The notes: generated by a model from the letters alone, not told the origin. A DNA stretch of 64,000 bases from an uncultured Gammaproteobacteria bacterium (GCA_913064945.1 CAJYAN010000014.1:1-64000); one strand, 5' to 3'. Counted from the first letter of the stretch, positions 9,315 to 18,965 are shown. A program made the numbers and translations.

Positions 9315-10310
9315 CTACCCCTTTTTTTCGCTCTTTTTACTGAATACACCGCCACGAATCAGATTGGCAGTGACATAGGACTTTTGATCATCATTAATGT
9401 CATTATCTTTTTCCGAATTAACCCAATTAACCATGAGGGTGTACAAGTCTACGTCTTTTTTGCGATACGCTTCACCACGTTGTGTCACTGCCCCAAAAGG
9501 CTCAATGGCAATAGGTTGCTTTTCTTCGGTATAGCGGGGGTACCAGGTGTCTATGGTGCGAATGGCGTTGCCGATCTTGACATTATGCATAGCAGCGCAA
9601 CCATCTAATTGAAATAGTGTTTTACCCTTCTCATTCATATTCATTTCCTGCGAGGGAAAAACATGTTGAAGGACCCCGAGTTTGACATAGGCGTCAACAT
9701 TAACCAGCACAAAGCTTTCGCTATCACCTTTCAAACCTGCTTCAATGATTGCAGCAAGCTTATTAAGATCAGCATGTTCTTTATTTTCGTCAAAATTTAC
9801 CAACGAAAAATCATAAGCATTGAAGTCCAGAGCTGGGTCATTGCCTACTGTTACATGTATGGATATTTCATCCGCCCCTACACGATTGCGCCACAAAAAT
9901 CTGCCATTCGCGATATTGTAGGCATAGCGATAGGCCAATTCACTCACACCATTTGAATCTTTGAATTCGTTTACTTTAGCAACTATTGCAGATTCAAAAC
10001 CTGGATCATTGCAGCCAAAGGGTTTGCCCAGATTTCCAACCACTCGAAGGCTAAAGCTAACCTTCAACGTGTCTTTATTTAAAGGTAAATTAGCATCATC
10101 ACTATCAGATGCTTTAGGGTTTGGCTTTTTCATGTCTTCTACACTTGTACCATAGTTACTAATGGTTGAACGATTCAGTCTTTTTGTAACAGGTATTACC
10201 TCCCACTCACCCTGTCGTTCCTTTTCATTCCAATTTCCTGAAAACATTAATCCATCAGATGTTTCCAGTTTACGTTCAAATGCCAGCATGCTTGGTAAGT
10301 CTATAGTCAT
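9315..10310 (-). CDS. cas7f: Cas7f (Csy3), backbone subunit of the I-F Cascade
   Basis: 331 residues. Six copies polymerise along the crRNA spacer to form the surveillance-complex backbone. The N-terminus SMLAFERKLETSDGLMFSG, the internal LKVSFSLRVVG and YNIANGRFLWRNRVGA, and the late VFPSQEM are recognisable Csy3 blocks in the usual order. Length is as expected for the family. It is 29 bp downstream of cas5f and 3 bp upstream of cas6f in one transcription unit. Confidence 0.95.
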   Translation of the reverse strand: MTIDLPSMLAFERKLETSDGLMFSGNWNEKERQGEWEVIPVTKRLNRSTISNYGTSVEDMKKPNPKASDSDDANLPLNKDTLKVSFSLRVVGNLGKPFGCNDPGFESAIVAKVNEFKDSNGVSELAYRYAYNIANGRFLWRNRVGADEISIHVTVGNDPALDFNAYDFSLVNFDENKEHADLNKLAAIIEAGLKGDSESFVLVNVDAYVKLGVLQHVFPSQEMNMNEKGKTLFQLDGCAAMHNVKIGNAIRTIDTWYPRYTEEKQPIAIEPFGAVTQRGEAYRKKDVDLYTLMVNWVNSEKDNDINDDQKSYVTANLIRGGVFSKKSEKKG

Positions 10311-10339
10311 AGCTATTTTCCTCGTCAGTAAAATTAAAA

Positions 10340-11530
10340 TTAGTCGTAAATACTTGGTGTGCGTGTTGTGTCTTCAGTTTTATGGCGCTCAATTCCTTGT
10401 TTACATAGGTACCAGTGTGTTTCATAAGGAGCGTAATACCAAAGACTGTTTGCCAGTACCTCAGTGGTTTTAATGCGATGAATGCTTTGCCATTCACCAA
10501 TGGAGTGTACAGATTCGACGAAACAGACATCGGTTTCGCTATCCCGTGCGCCAGCCACGCTACCTTTTTCATACACTTGCGATATGGCCTTGTAGCCAGT
10601 CATGATTGGAACCAAATAGCCTTGTATTGGCTTCTTGACATATTCCCAGTCAGAATCGGTTTTGTCAGTTGGTTCACAATAAGCTTGCCATTGAGCATGC
10701 AGTTTGTGGTGCTCTTTTTCATCCAGAGATAAAGATGCGAAATAAGTTGTTAGCAACGATGGGATATTGCCCAGGTCATAAGGTTCTGCTTTATGGTCTT
10801 GCCAACAGGTTAATAATTGCTCTACTTCTTCGCTATTCGGATTTTCTTTCCATCGCTTCCGCAGATGCTTTTCAATCAGATCACTTTTGGGTCTGGCTTT
10901 TTGTTTCAAAGCCGAAAAATTAAGCCAGGCATCTATGAGTTCGGCATCAGGGTTTTGCTTTTGCAACTCTTCTTCAAAATAGACAGCTAGATCTTCAGAG
11001 CGATCCTGCAAAATAAAACCGGGCAGTAATTTTCGTTTCAATCTTCGCAAGCTGGATTCTTCGCTAAGATCAAGCAATTCGACGGCATCTATATCCAGCA
11101 CCGTTCCACCGGCCAGTCTTTGTATGCTGCTTATATTTGTGATCCATTGTTTAAAAGCATCTTCCTGATTACCTACATAACCATCGAAGCCGATAAGTAG
11201 CGACACTGTCATATTCATTTTCGCTTCTTCTATTACAGAAGGATCTTTTAAGCGGCCTTTATCAAACTTCAGCTCAAGATAATGTGCAGATTTGTTTTGC
11301 GAAAAGTTAATACCGCCCGATGTTCTATAGCAGTGAACCTGATGTTCATGCGCAATGACAGCACAGCCTTGCAGGCTGAAGTCATTAAAACGTGGGTGTT
11401 GTTTTAACTTTCGGTGTAAGTTATGGGTAAAGCCTAAAAAATGAGTGATCGCAGGAAACCCCCAGGTAAATCCTGAAACGGCATTGGCATTTTGCACACG
11501 CACTCGATTGAGTAATAAATACTGGCTCAT
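10340..11530 (-). CDS. cas5f: Cas5f (Csy2), 5'-handle subunit of the I-F Cascade
   Basis: 396 residues. The N-terminus YLLLNRVRVQNANAVSGFTWGFPAITHFLGF is the typical Csy2 opening with its RAMP-like strand. The protein pairs with Cas8f and holds the 5' end of the crRNA. It overlaps cas8f by 4 bp (ATGA), indicating translational coupling. It is some 70 residues longer than Pseudomonas Csy2, mostly in a charged central part (about 200-290) rich in Lys, Glu and Trp. Confidence 0.93.
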   Translation of the reverse strand: MSQYLLLNRVRVQNANAVSGFTWGFPAITHFLGFTHNLHRKLKQHPRFNDFSLQGCAVIAHEHQVHCYRTSGGINFSQNKSAHYLELKFDKGRLKDPSVIEEAKMNMTVSLLIGFDGYVGNQEDAFKQWITNISSIQRLAGGTVLDIDAVELLDLSEESSLRRLKRKLLPGFILQDRSEDLAVYFEEELQKQNPDAELIDAWLNFSALKQKARPKSDLIEKHLRKRWKENPNSEEVEQLLTCWQDHKAEPYDLGNIPSLLTTYFASLSLDEKEHHKLHAQWQAYCEPTDKTDSDWEYVKKPIQGYLVPIMTGYKAISQVYEKGSVAGARDSETDVCFVESVHSIGEWQSIHRIKTTEVLANSLWYYAPYETHWYLCKQGIERHKTEDTTRTPSIYD

Positions 11531-13080
11531 GCTTCCACCTCCATACTACGCTTGCGGTCGAATTCCATTGCTTGAGTTAACTCTCTTAATTCCGGTTCAA
11601 ACAGTTGATGCCAGAGGCGGGTATGTTGGACTTGAGGGGTGAACAGTTTATCCTTACCTGCCAACTTATTGTTAAGCCAGTCGGCGAAGTCTTTACAGAC
11701 CACTGATAGCCAGTCTGTGCTGACTCTAGCTGCCTGAAAATTGTCATCTTTACGATCAGGATCAAGCAAATGCTGATGTTCTAATTTGAGTTTGATATTG
11801 GAAGCGGCTGACCAACCTGCCTGAAGATTCTGGATGCTGCCAATGTAATACAATACCTCATCGATAATGTTACCAACCCACTTCTCAATCCATTTCATCC
11901 GCCTGGGGTCTTTGATGCTTAGCTCGATACGATCAAAACGGAGCAAAAAATCCCGTAAATAATCAATATCTTCTTTTGCCTGCCAGTAGATAGAAGAATC
12001 AAAAAACAGGGATTTTTTAAAAATGGGAGGCTTAAGTTGGGATTGCCATAATGGCGGCAGTGAACTTAACAATGTTAATTTTCCCCCTCTTTTTGTGTGC
12101 AATGGAGAAACATTCTTGGCATCACTGGCTGACGATATGGCTAATTTTGCGTTATTGGGAAACCAACTCAAATGTTCTTTATTGAACTTATGGTTATCAC
12201 GGAGCTTACCTATTTTTTTGCCATCCTCATCTCCTTTAACTGCTAGATAGATATGGTGAGCTAAAGATGACGCGTTAACGTTACATAATAAATGATACTT
12301 TAATTCAACTTCATTAGTGGGGAAATAAACCTGTTTTGCCAACGAATGGCTGGCCAGTCGCTCTGTTTGAAAAACGGATGAAAAATTTCTTGTCCAACTA
12401 TCGAGCTTATTTACATCGTTAGTCAGATATTTAAAGGGATTGAATTCAGAATCAATGAGAATACTCGCTATAGTTCTACCATTAACCTCTAGTTTTAATA
12501 GACTAGCTACAGGGGCGTAACTAGCATTATCAAGCGCATCATCCACTATTGGTTTAGCTATTGAGTCTGTAGTTAAATACCCATTAACTTGTTCAGAATC
12601 AGATCCATATCGAACATAAAACGAAGATGCACCATTTATGCTTGAATTTGTCAGTTTTGCCACATGCGTAGCAAAGCTGACACCGCTTGCATAACCCGCG
12701 TATTTATCTAGCCAAACTTCTGGTTTGTGCTCCTCGCTAATTTTTAGAACCGCGTCTTCATATTGCTTAATAATAACAGTAAGCTTCTCTCGCTCAGGAG
12801 CAAGGGCAATCAAAGCTTCAAACACTTGCTTAGCAAACTGTAGCGGTGGCAATTTGTTTTCACCCGTATTTTTGGCTGTAACCACACGATCAAGCCCTTC
12901 TCGATCGACCTTTGGCACTTTTCTAAGAAAAGATTCCAGCTGAATATTTATTGCTTGTTTTTCATGATCCATACTTTTTTTAGGATTTTTTTTAACAAGA
13001 AGATCTAATATTTTTTGCTCTTTTCTGGCCTTAATAAATTGGCAAATCTCTTCTTTACAATCCAATACAATTTGATCCAT
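11527..13080 (-). CDS. cas8f: Cas8f (Csy1), large subunit, PAM recognition
   Basis: Start set at the ATG ending at 13080 (MDQIVLDCKEE) because GGAGACC lies just upstream; an earlier in-frame ATG nine codons before lacks a good site. This gives 517 residues and a 26-bp overlap with the end of cas2-3. Csy1 reads the CC PAM and starts DNA unwinding. Evidence is operon position between cas2-3 and cas5f, size, and segments such as YFPTNEVELKYHLLCNV and the C-terminal RLWHQLFEPELREL typical of Csy1. It is longer than Pseudomonas Csy1 (about 430). Confidence 0.92.
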   Translation of the reverse strand: MDQIVLDCKEEICQFIKARKEQKILDLLVKKNPKKSMDHEKQAINIQLESFLRKVPKVDREGLDRVVTAKNTGENKLPPLQFAKQVFEALIALAPEREKLTVIIKQYEDAVLKISEEHKPEVWLDKYAGYASGVSFATHVAKLTNSSINGASSFYVRYGSDSEQVNGYLTTDSIAKPIVDDALDNASYAPVASLLKLEVNGRTIASILIDSEFNPFKYLTNDVNKLDSWTRNFSSVFQTERLASHSLAKQVYFPTNEVELKYHLLCNVNASSLAHHIYLAVKGDEDGKKIGKLRDNHKFNKEHLSWFPNNAKLAISSASDAKNVSPLHTKRGGKLTLLSSLPPLWQSQLKPPIFKKSLFFDSSIYWQAKEDIDYLRDFLLRFDRIELSIKDPRRMKWIEKWVGNIIDEVLYYIGSIQNLQAGWSAASNIKLKLEHQHLLDPDRKDDNFQAARVSTDWLSVVCKDFADWLNNKLAGKDKLFTPQVQHTRLWHQLFEPELRELTQAMEFDRKRSMEVEA

Positions 13081-16000
13081 CTTGGTCTCCAGATTTCTGA
13101 TACACACCTAAATTATAATCGTAACTATATTCTTCAATTTCTTTGTTGACATAGCTCACTAATCTTATCTCACCAAAATCCTTCCCCACAGTTTCAATAT
13201 CTATGTTCAAATCTTCAGCAAGTTTTTGATAAATGCTATGCGCCGTTAACTCAAACCAAAACCCGTTGCTATCCACTATTTCTATATTTTCGGATGATCT
13301 AATACTGAAACCAGATCCTGATATCTGATCTGTCCATCTAGCAGGATAGACATGCTCGTTTTTCCATTGCCATTTTGTCTCGTCGTTATCCAGCGTTAAA
13401 TACAATGCTTCATCTTTTTTGGAATCACGAAACCGTTGTTGCTTTTGCACTTCACCACACCAAAAAGGCCTTTTGTCCCACCACAACCTAGCAGCCTTCG
13501 GTGACGTCAGTAATGTTTCTCGAAGTGCTTTATGTTCGAGTGAAACCAGGTTTTGAGACGCGGTTTCGTCATATTTATCTGGCGCAGTTATTCGCTGAAT
13601 CGAGTTGATGGTTTGATACTGGTCTCTATACAAAACATGTGTTAAGTCATGCTGTACCATTGCTAGTTTTAGCTTTGCCAATTCAAAACCTGGCCTTTCA
13701 AAGCAAGGCTTAACACCCTTAAGGCATTTGATGTTCTTATCCAGCAGCAGAATATTGGCATGTTCTGGTTCTTTATCCCGGTGTCTCAATACTCTGCCGG
13801 CAATTTGAATAATGGAACGCATGGAGCTGGGTTCGATAATGGCCCAGTCATAGTCATGATCCCGGCCGACTTCAGCGACAGGTGAAGCAAGCACAATAAA
13901 AATCTGATGTTTTTCCGGGAAGGCGGCTACTTTGGCTTTTAGCTCTTGTGGTGGCCAATCATTCTGTTTCGAGTTTCGTTTGAGCATCAGATCCAGTTTG
14001 TTCTCAAGATAAGAACGAATCGCCAATGGAAAACGGCTGTGATAAACGCATAAGTGAATTCGGGTATCCTGCTGAGAAACCTTTAGCTTTAACATTTCTT
14101 TGGCAACCGCCACTAGTGGATTTATGTTGGCCATGCGCACCAAACCTATGGAAACATGCTTTTGCTCAATTTCCTGGCCATGACGTTGATGCAATTGCAA
14201 GGCACCTTGTTGTATGACTCTGGCAACTGTTTGATAAACCGTTTCCTGATCAACTTTCTCGATAGCTAGTATTTCGACTTTGTGTTTAACCTTTTCGTTT
14301 TTTTGCAGATAAGTTTTACGAGCATCGACAAATATTTTGTGTGCCTTTTTAAATGATCCAAAGTCACTCGTATTACAATCCTTATTATTTTTCTCGTCAA
14401 ACCAGGCGCAGGTAATCGCACCGTTCCAGTTTGCCAGATTGGCTTTGGCATATTGCGACCACCCTGCCTGATAAGCTTCAAATGCGGCATAGGCCAATGC
14501 CGGTGGCATGGTGGCGGTGGACAATAAAACCCGGCTACCCAACATGCCTGCCCAGTGTACTAAGCGACAAAGTGCTGGTAAATCATCGAGGCCAAAATCA
14601 TCCGGTTCGTCAATCACCAAATCCGATGTCAACAGCCTCAGCATGGGTGCGATTTGTTTTCCACCCCTGGTGCCTTCAGTGGCAGGTACTAAATGGTCAA
14701 TGGTGCAGACCAGTACAGGCGTCTGGATGAGCTTTTCAATACGCGGGTTATCTTTCGTCCATTTCGACAGGCTATGCTCTTGAAAACTCCCTTCGTAATC
14801 GACATACAAATCCGGATCGAGATAGTCATTCTGGGATTCGCTGCCGGTATCTATTTCCTGATCATTCTTGTTTTTATTTTGCTCGGCATTTTCAAATAAT
14901 TGCTTCACAGCAGATCCACCCACTGCAATTGCTAATTGTTCATCGCTTAACTCCAGTTCTGTTCGATATTCTCTGCCGGTTTGTAGCGTAAGTGTGCGCA
15001 AACCTAGTGCCACGCTAAAGCGCTGCCTGCCTGTCTTCTCGCCCAGGGCATACATGATTTTGGCATTGGCCAGTGTTTTTCCTTTGCCAGTGGATGCCAT
15101 ATTGATTCCAAAAAATCCTTGCTGCGTACATGATTCGCTCAACTTAAGCGCGAGTCTTTTAGCATCATCCTGCCAGCCGAATTGTTCCTTGAAAGCATTT
15201 AGCGTGTCACCTTCAAGAAAGGCATTTTCTGGGAGTGATCTTAACCTTTTACTGCTGCCATTCAGTTTTGGCAGGGCTTTGACAATAGCTTTGGCGTGAT
15301 AGGCGACACCGATCAGATGCTCATCCAGTTGCTGCTTTAGTGCTTTGTTTTTATCAGTATTGGCGTAAACCTTATAGTTCGGGTTTTGCCATTCCTCGGT
15401 TTTATCCTGTACCGAATAATAATGATCTGCCAGCATCAGACTTAAGCGTGCCAGGTGTGATGTGAAAATATTGTCACACAGAAATCTTGAGCCATTCAGA
15501 TGCTTAAGAACAGTTTTAGCCTCTGAGGCAATCACACAGGCATGTGAGCGCCATTTCATGCTTTGATAAGGCAGGCCGAAATCCGTGAACTTCCAGTTAT
15601 CACCTATCAGACTTTTAATGTCTACGTCTTTACAGTTGTATGAGTTCCAGATAGCGTCAAAGCCATTCGTAAACCAATGCTCAATATCTTTTAGTGGGGC
15701 ATTATTAATATCATCCTTCCAGCTGGGTGTTAAAGGTAACTTGTGATGCGTCAGAATTAACCAGGCAACCAACTGGGCAAAATGCGGCAAATTCTGTAAT
15801 GGATATTTGTCAAAATCACTTTTATATTGCGTATCAATTCCATCTCTGAAACATGCAGTGCTTTGATCTTTTTCAACCTGACTCAATGCCTCAAGCCACT
15901 CTTCATCTGATTTGCTACCAACAAATGCCTGAAAAAGGCGTAATGACACCCACTCATGACGATAGGGTTCGTAAGTTTTGGCTTGATCATCTTTCTTTTT

Positions 16001-16429
16001 ATTTTTTTTCTTTTTGGGATCAAGTTTTTGCTGAAATAAGATATTAGCCTTACCAAAATCATGAAACAGCCCTGCAATAGCGGCTGCGTATTTGATGACC
16101 TCCAGGGTTTGCCATTGACCACTATCCATGTATTGTTCTATGGCATTTTCAGTGAAATTCACCGGTACTACACCCTGCTCATTAAACTTTCTTTTATTCC
16201 CCACCACCCACACCAATTCAGTCCGTGATCGGCCCCGTATCCAATGACAACTCACCGCCGTATTTTTGCTCGCTGTTTTACGCAGCAGTTTTTTAACCGC
16301 TAACAGTCCTTCCTGGGTGATCACCGTTTGCCAGGTATTATCCCCAATGCGGTCAGCAAATGCATCCAGCACCCTGCGGGTGCGGTTGAGCGCTTTTTTC
16401 TCACACTGGGAGACAAAGGTGACCATCAT
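13055..16429 (-). CDS. cas3: Cas2-Cas3 fusion helicase-nuclease (type I-F Cas3)
   Basis: 1124 residues. Residues 1 to about 85 form the Cas2-like domain that makes the fusion diagnostic of I-F. The HD nuclease follows (AGLFHDFGK, H123-D124). Then the SF2 helicase: Walker A ASTGKGKT near 446, Walker B VIDEP near 606, LLSTATMPP near 640, and motif VI QIAGRVLRHR near 875. It degrades targets selected by the Csy complex and, with Cas1, captures spacers. A low-complexity KKKKNKKK stretch lies near residue 145. All catalytic motifs look intact. It overlaps cas1 by 4 bp. Confidence 0.96.
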   Translation of the reverse strand: MMVTFVSQCEKKALNRTRRVLDAFADRIGDNTWQTVITQEGLLAVKKLLRKTASKNTAVSCHWIRGRSRTELVWVVGNKRKFNEQGVVPVNFTENAIEQYMDSGQWQTLEVIKYAAAIAGLFHDFGKANILFQQKLDPKKKKNKKKDDQAKTYEPYRHEWVSLRLFQAFVGSKSDEEWLEALSQVEKDQSTACFRDGIDTQYKSDFDKYPLQNLPHFAQLVAWLILTHHKLPLTPSWKDDINNAPLKDIEHWFTNGFDAIWNSYNCKDVDIKSLIGDNWKFTDFGLPYQSMKWRSHACVIASEAKTVLKHLNGSRFLCDNIFTSHLARLSLMLADHYYSVQDKTEEWQNPNYKVYANTDKNKALKQQLDEHLIGVAYHAKAIVKALPKLNGSSKRLRSLPENAFLEGDTLNAFKEQFGWQDDAKRLALKLSESCTQQGFFGINMASTGKGKTLANAKIMYALGEKTGRQRFSVALGLRTLTLQTGREYRTELELSDEQLAIAVGGSAVKQLFENAEQNKNKNDQEIDTGSESQNDYLDPDLYVDYEGSFQEHSLSKWTKDNPRIEKLIQTPVLVCTIDHLVPATEGTRGGKQIAPMLRLLTSDLVIDEPDDFGLDDLPALCRLVHWAGMLGSRVLLSTATMPPALAYAAFEAYQAGWSQYAKANLANWNGAITCAWFDEKNNKDCNTSDFGSFKKAHKIFVDARKTYLQKNEKVKHKVEILAIEKVDQETVYQTVARVIQQGALQLHQRHGQEIEQKHVSIGLVRMANINPLVAVAKEMLKLKVSQQDTRIHLCVYHSRFPLAIRSYLENKLDLMLKRNSKQNDWPPQELKAKVAAFPEKHQIFIVLASPVAEVGRDHDYDWAIIEPSSMRSIIQIAGRVLRHRDKEPEHANILLLDKNIKCLKGVKPCFERPGFELAKLKLAMVQHDLTHVLYRDQYQTINSIQRITAPDKYDETASQNLVSLEHKALRETLLTSPKAARLWWDKRPFWCGEVQKQQRFRDSKKDEALYLTLDNDETKWQWKNEHVYPARWTDQISGSGFSIRSSENIEIVDSNGFWFELTAHSIYQKLAEDLNIDIETVGKDFGEIRLVSYVNKEIEEYSYDYNLGVYQKSGDQDGSNCIGL

Positions 16430-17472
16430 GAATCTTCACCCTCACCATGCCCTCTCGACTCGGGTTCAATACTTCGTTCTACCTCCTCCATCCCTGGAGT
16501 CGTCCCTGATGGAGATGGTTTCATAGATATTTCTCTGTGCTTTAGTGCAACATCCTTGACCTGGTCGAACATGAAGTCCAGCGCCTTGTGGTCGGTAAAT
16601 GCCTGCAGGCACTGCTGGCGGAATTCCTGTTCGGTAGCGTTTTCTTTGGCACAGATGAATGACCAGGGCAGTACCAGCGTGTCTTTTATTAAATCGGCCA
16701 CGTCAAACACCAGTGCACCGCGACGGGTTTTGCCGTGCATGACTGCGAAACCATGCGGGATACCCAGAACCCAAAGCGTTGTCGCCGCCAGACCATAGGC
16801 CAGATAATTGCCGTGATTGAGGAAGGCATTGGCGCTATCGACGGATTCTCTTTCGCGCACAAAATCGGTATGCTTGGTTCTGTTGGCGGCTATTTTATAG
16901 AGACGTTTGGTGAGCTCGGCCTCTATTTGCAGTAGCTTGCCAACCTTCTGTGCCTGTTCGATGTTGGCAAGGGTGTTGGCCAACGCTGATGTGACATCTT
17001 CATCATGCACACTAAACCCGGCGGCAATTAAATCCCGGTCTTTCGCCCAGACCGTTTGCATAAAGCGGATTCTTGCGATTTGAAACTGTTTTGCTGTATC
17101 AAGCCGTTTTTGTTCATCAAACCAGAAACTCATCCAGCCCTGAATATATTCAGTAGGCCGGTATTCACTCTGCGGTGTCATCCATTCCACTTCTGTCGCA
17201 GCTAATAAGGGTGTCCCTCCACCACCACAAAAACCGATCAACACCCCTGCAGACGCCAGCATTCTTACCGCTGCCTGGGTAAGTGAAGTGCCTGTACCCA
17301 GCAAAATGACCGTTGTATTTGCGATAGGGATATTCCAGTACTGATTTTCATCCTTTGCCTCGGTCAAATACAGTACCCGCCCGTCCTTCTGCATGACCCG
17401 GCACTTTTCGAGGTAATAAATATTGGCACGTTTTGAGTGCAATATTGCTTTCAGGTCAGTTAATTGTTCCAT
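16426..17472 (-). CDS. cas1: Cas1 integrase (type I-F)
   Basis: 348 residues from the ATG ending at 17472 (MEQLTDLKAIL), preceded by AGGGAAACG. An upstream TTG-type start would add 11 residues without a site. Cas1 joins Cas2-3 to insert spacers at the leader end. FCGGGGTPLL, HGNYLAYGLAATTLW and HGKTRRGALVFDVADLIKD (metal ligands H246, D257, D260) are canonical. The last 30 residues or so (MKPSPSG...GHGEGEDS) are a polar Pro/Glu/Gly tail beyond the usual end of the family. It is the first core cas gene of the operon and couples to cas2-3. Confidence 0.95.
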   Translation of the reverse strand: MEQLTDLKAILHSKRANIYYLEKCRVMQKDGRVLYLTEAKDENQYWNIPIANTTVILLGTGTSLTQAAVRMLASAGVLIGFCGGGGTPLLAATEVEWMTPQSEYRPTEYIQGWMSFWFDEQKRLDTAKQFQIARIRFMQTVWAKDRDLIAAGFSVHDEDVTSALANTLANIEQAQKVGKLLQIEAELTKRLYKIAANRTKHTDFVRERESVDSANAFLNHGNYLAYGLAATTLWVLGIPHGFAVMHGKTRRGALVFDVADLIKDTLVLPWSFICAKENATEQEFRQQCLQAFTDHKALDFMFDQVKDVALKHREISMKPSPSGTTPGMEEVERSIEPESRGHGEGEDS

Positions 17473-17505
17473 TCGTTTCCCTGCTTTTTTTGTTAGCCAT
17501 TGCAA

Positions 17506-17721
17506 TTATTCTTTCAGGTATACCGCCAGGCAGATCCTATCCCAGGCGCTGGTTCTGTCTTTTAGGCTTACGATTTGCACCGTGAGTTTTTCATTCCAAT
17601 CCAGAAACTGGCTGACGGCAGTGTTGTCATTGCCGTGCAATATAACCGAGGTTGTGGCCGCGTCAGTCACGCGCACAGCCTGCGGTTGATAATGATTTAT
17701 TGGCTCACGCACTATGTGCAT
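17506..17721 (-). CDS. Small protein of unknown function upstream of cas1 (71 aa)
   Basis: The ATG at 17721-17719 follows GGTGATGAA, a usable ribosome site, and overlaps the end of the preceding small ORF by 10 bp. The stop is 33 bp before the cas1 start. The product is soluble-looking, with VRVTDAATTSVILHG and LTVQIVSLKDR suggesting beta strands. There are no cysteines to bind zinc in pairs, no membrane segment and no motif I recognise. Position within the WYL-to-cas1 transcription unit suggests co-expression with the adaptation genes. It could alternatively be the second half of a frameshifted single gene with its neighbour. Confidence 0.5.
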   Translation of the reverse strand: MHIVREPINHYQPQAVRVTDAATTSVILHGNDNTAVSQFLDWNEKLTVQIVSLKDRTSAWDRICLAVYLKE

Positions 17722-17894
17722 TTCATCACCATTGTTTGCGGCCAGAGGTCTTCACCCACGTGATACTCGCAGCCAGCCAGGGGGGACTGCTGGATAAGCT
17801 GATTCGATGATGCGCGGCTAACGATAGGCCAAATATCAGTCGATGCCATATCGGACATGGCAAGTATTGCCTGCATCAATCCTTGATGCTTCAT
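17712..17894 (-). CDS. Small protein of unknown function between WYL regulator and cas1 (60 aa)
   Basis: The ATG ending at 17894 follows a strong GGGAGG ribosome site 6 nt upstream, the best translation signal in this part of the operon, so I accept the ORF despite its size. The product begins MKHQGLMQAILAMSDM and contains SPLAGCEYHVGEDLWPQ. I recognise no family. It lies 82 bp after the WYL gene and overlaps the next small ORF by 10 bp, a geometry that suits either coupling or a frameshifted single gene of about 125 residues. Confidence 0.5.
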   Translation of the reverse strand: MKHQGLMQAILAMSDMASTDIWPIVSRASSNQLIQQSPLAGCEYHVGEDLWPQTMVMKCT

Positions 17895-17976
17895 GGTGCA
17901 CCTCCCATGTTCCCATAACTTATTATGTCCAGATAACAGTATTTCACAGCCGGTATCTCGCAGCATGAGACTGTTA

Positions 17977-18945
17977 TTATTCTTTTTGATATTGCTTAAT
18001 GGCTTCCAAGAGCATTTCACGGACCCTGGCACGTAGATTTTTTGGTGCTAAAACCTCAACTTCCGGCCCGTACTTGAGAATATCCATGAGCAATTCCCTG
18101 TCATCAGCGTAGGGTATTTTCAGTACATAACTTCCGTCTTCCTGCCACTCACCTTGTTGTTCTGGATGCCACTGCTCTCTGGCGATCCAACGGGCGCGAA
18201 AGGCGGTGAATCGCAGCACCGCCAGATTGGTGGCTTGCCCGGCGAAAATGCCATAACTGCCGCCCAGTTTGCTATCCAGCCTCGATGCGCTGATATTGCG
18301 TGCGATGGTTGCCATGCCCCGGACGTCACGCATACCATCGAGCGAAAAGGTGCGTAGGTCGCTACGAAGGTGGTCATAGGCATCCAGGTACCAGTTATCA
18401 CGGTAATGCACCAGCCGCTGTGGCGATATCTCGCGTGTCGTGGTTTCGTCCCGTTCGCGGTTGTAAAAAACAATCGTCAGGCGCTTGCGGGTCAGTACGG
18501 CATGGCTAATCAGCTCGAAGTAATTGGCTTCGATGTCTCTATAACCCAGGGAGAGAATGCGGATTCGCCGCGCCACTTCATTCAGGCTGGCGTCGCCCTT
18601 GTCAAAGAGCCGTTCCAGTTTCTGATGCACGGGGTGAATAATGTGATTGAGCAGTCCCGGCTGCAACTCGGTGAGAAGTTGCTCGAACGTCAGCAGGGCA
18701 TGCGCCTCGCTTGCCGTAAACCAAAGACCCGGCAATTCAAAACGCTCGGCATCGGGACTGAAACGATAACCGTGAGTATGCCGATCATATTCAATCGGGG
18801 CATTGAACCGGTCCTTTAAATATTCAATATCACGATGATAGGTGGCCCGGGTAACTTCAAATTCGCGCAAAAACCGGGCCATTGGTACCGAACGCCCCGT
18901 TGCCAGTTCCTTGCAGATTTTATAAAAACGTTCTGTTCGTTCCAT
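17977..18945 (-). CDS. WYL-domain transcriptional regulator
   Basis: 322 residues. The first 60 form a winged helix-turn-helix (FLREFEVTRATYHRDIEYLKDRF followed by the wing IEYDRHTHGYRF). A linker leads to the WYL domain near 170-230 (ISPQRLVHYRDNWYLDAYDH ... LRTFSLDGM), and a C-terminal WCX region follows (LKIPYADDRELLMDILKYGPEVEVLAP). WYL proteins sense ligands, often nucleic acids or nucleotides, and frequently accompany phage-defence loci, where they mostly repress. As the first gene before the small ORFs and cas1 it is the likely regulator of the CRISPR operon, an inference from position. A palindromic FNR-type box lies just upstream. Confidence 0.88.
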   Translation of the reverse strand: MERTERFYKICKELATGRSVPMARFLREFEVTRATYHRDIEYLKDRFNAPIEYDRHTHGYRFSPDAERFELPGLWFTASEAHALLTFEQLLTELQPGLLNHIIHPVHQKLERLFDKGDASLNEVARRIRILSLGYRDIEANYFELISHAVLTRKRLTIVFYNRERDETTTREISPQRLVHYRDNWYLDAYDHLRSDLRTFSLDGMRDVRGMATIARNISASRLDSKLGGSYGIFAGQATNLAVLRFTAFRARWIAREQWHPEQQGEWQEDGSYVLKIPYADDRELLMDILKYGPEVEVLAPKNLRARVREMLLEAIKQYQKE

Positions 18946-18965
18946 TTATATTTTTCTTATAACGA

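Noticed and set aside
8661-17472. A transposon-associated (I-F3, Tn7-like) CRISPR system
   Set aside because: cas1 and the cas2-3 helicase-nuclease are present with intact motifs and no tns genes are visible, so this is an ordinary interference system.
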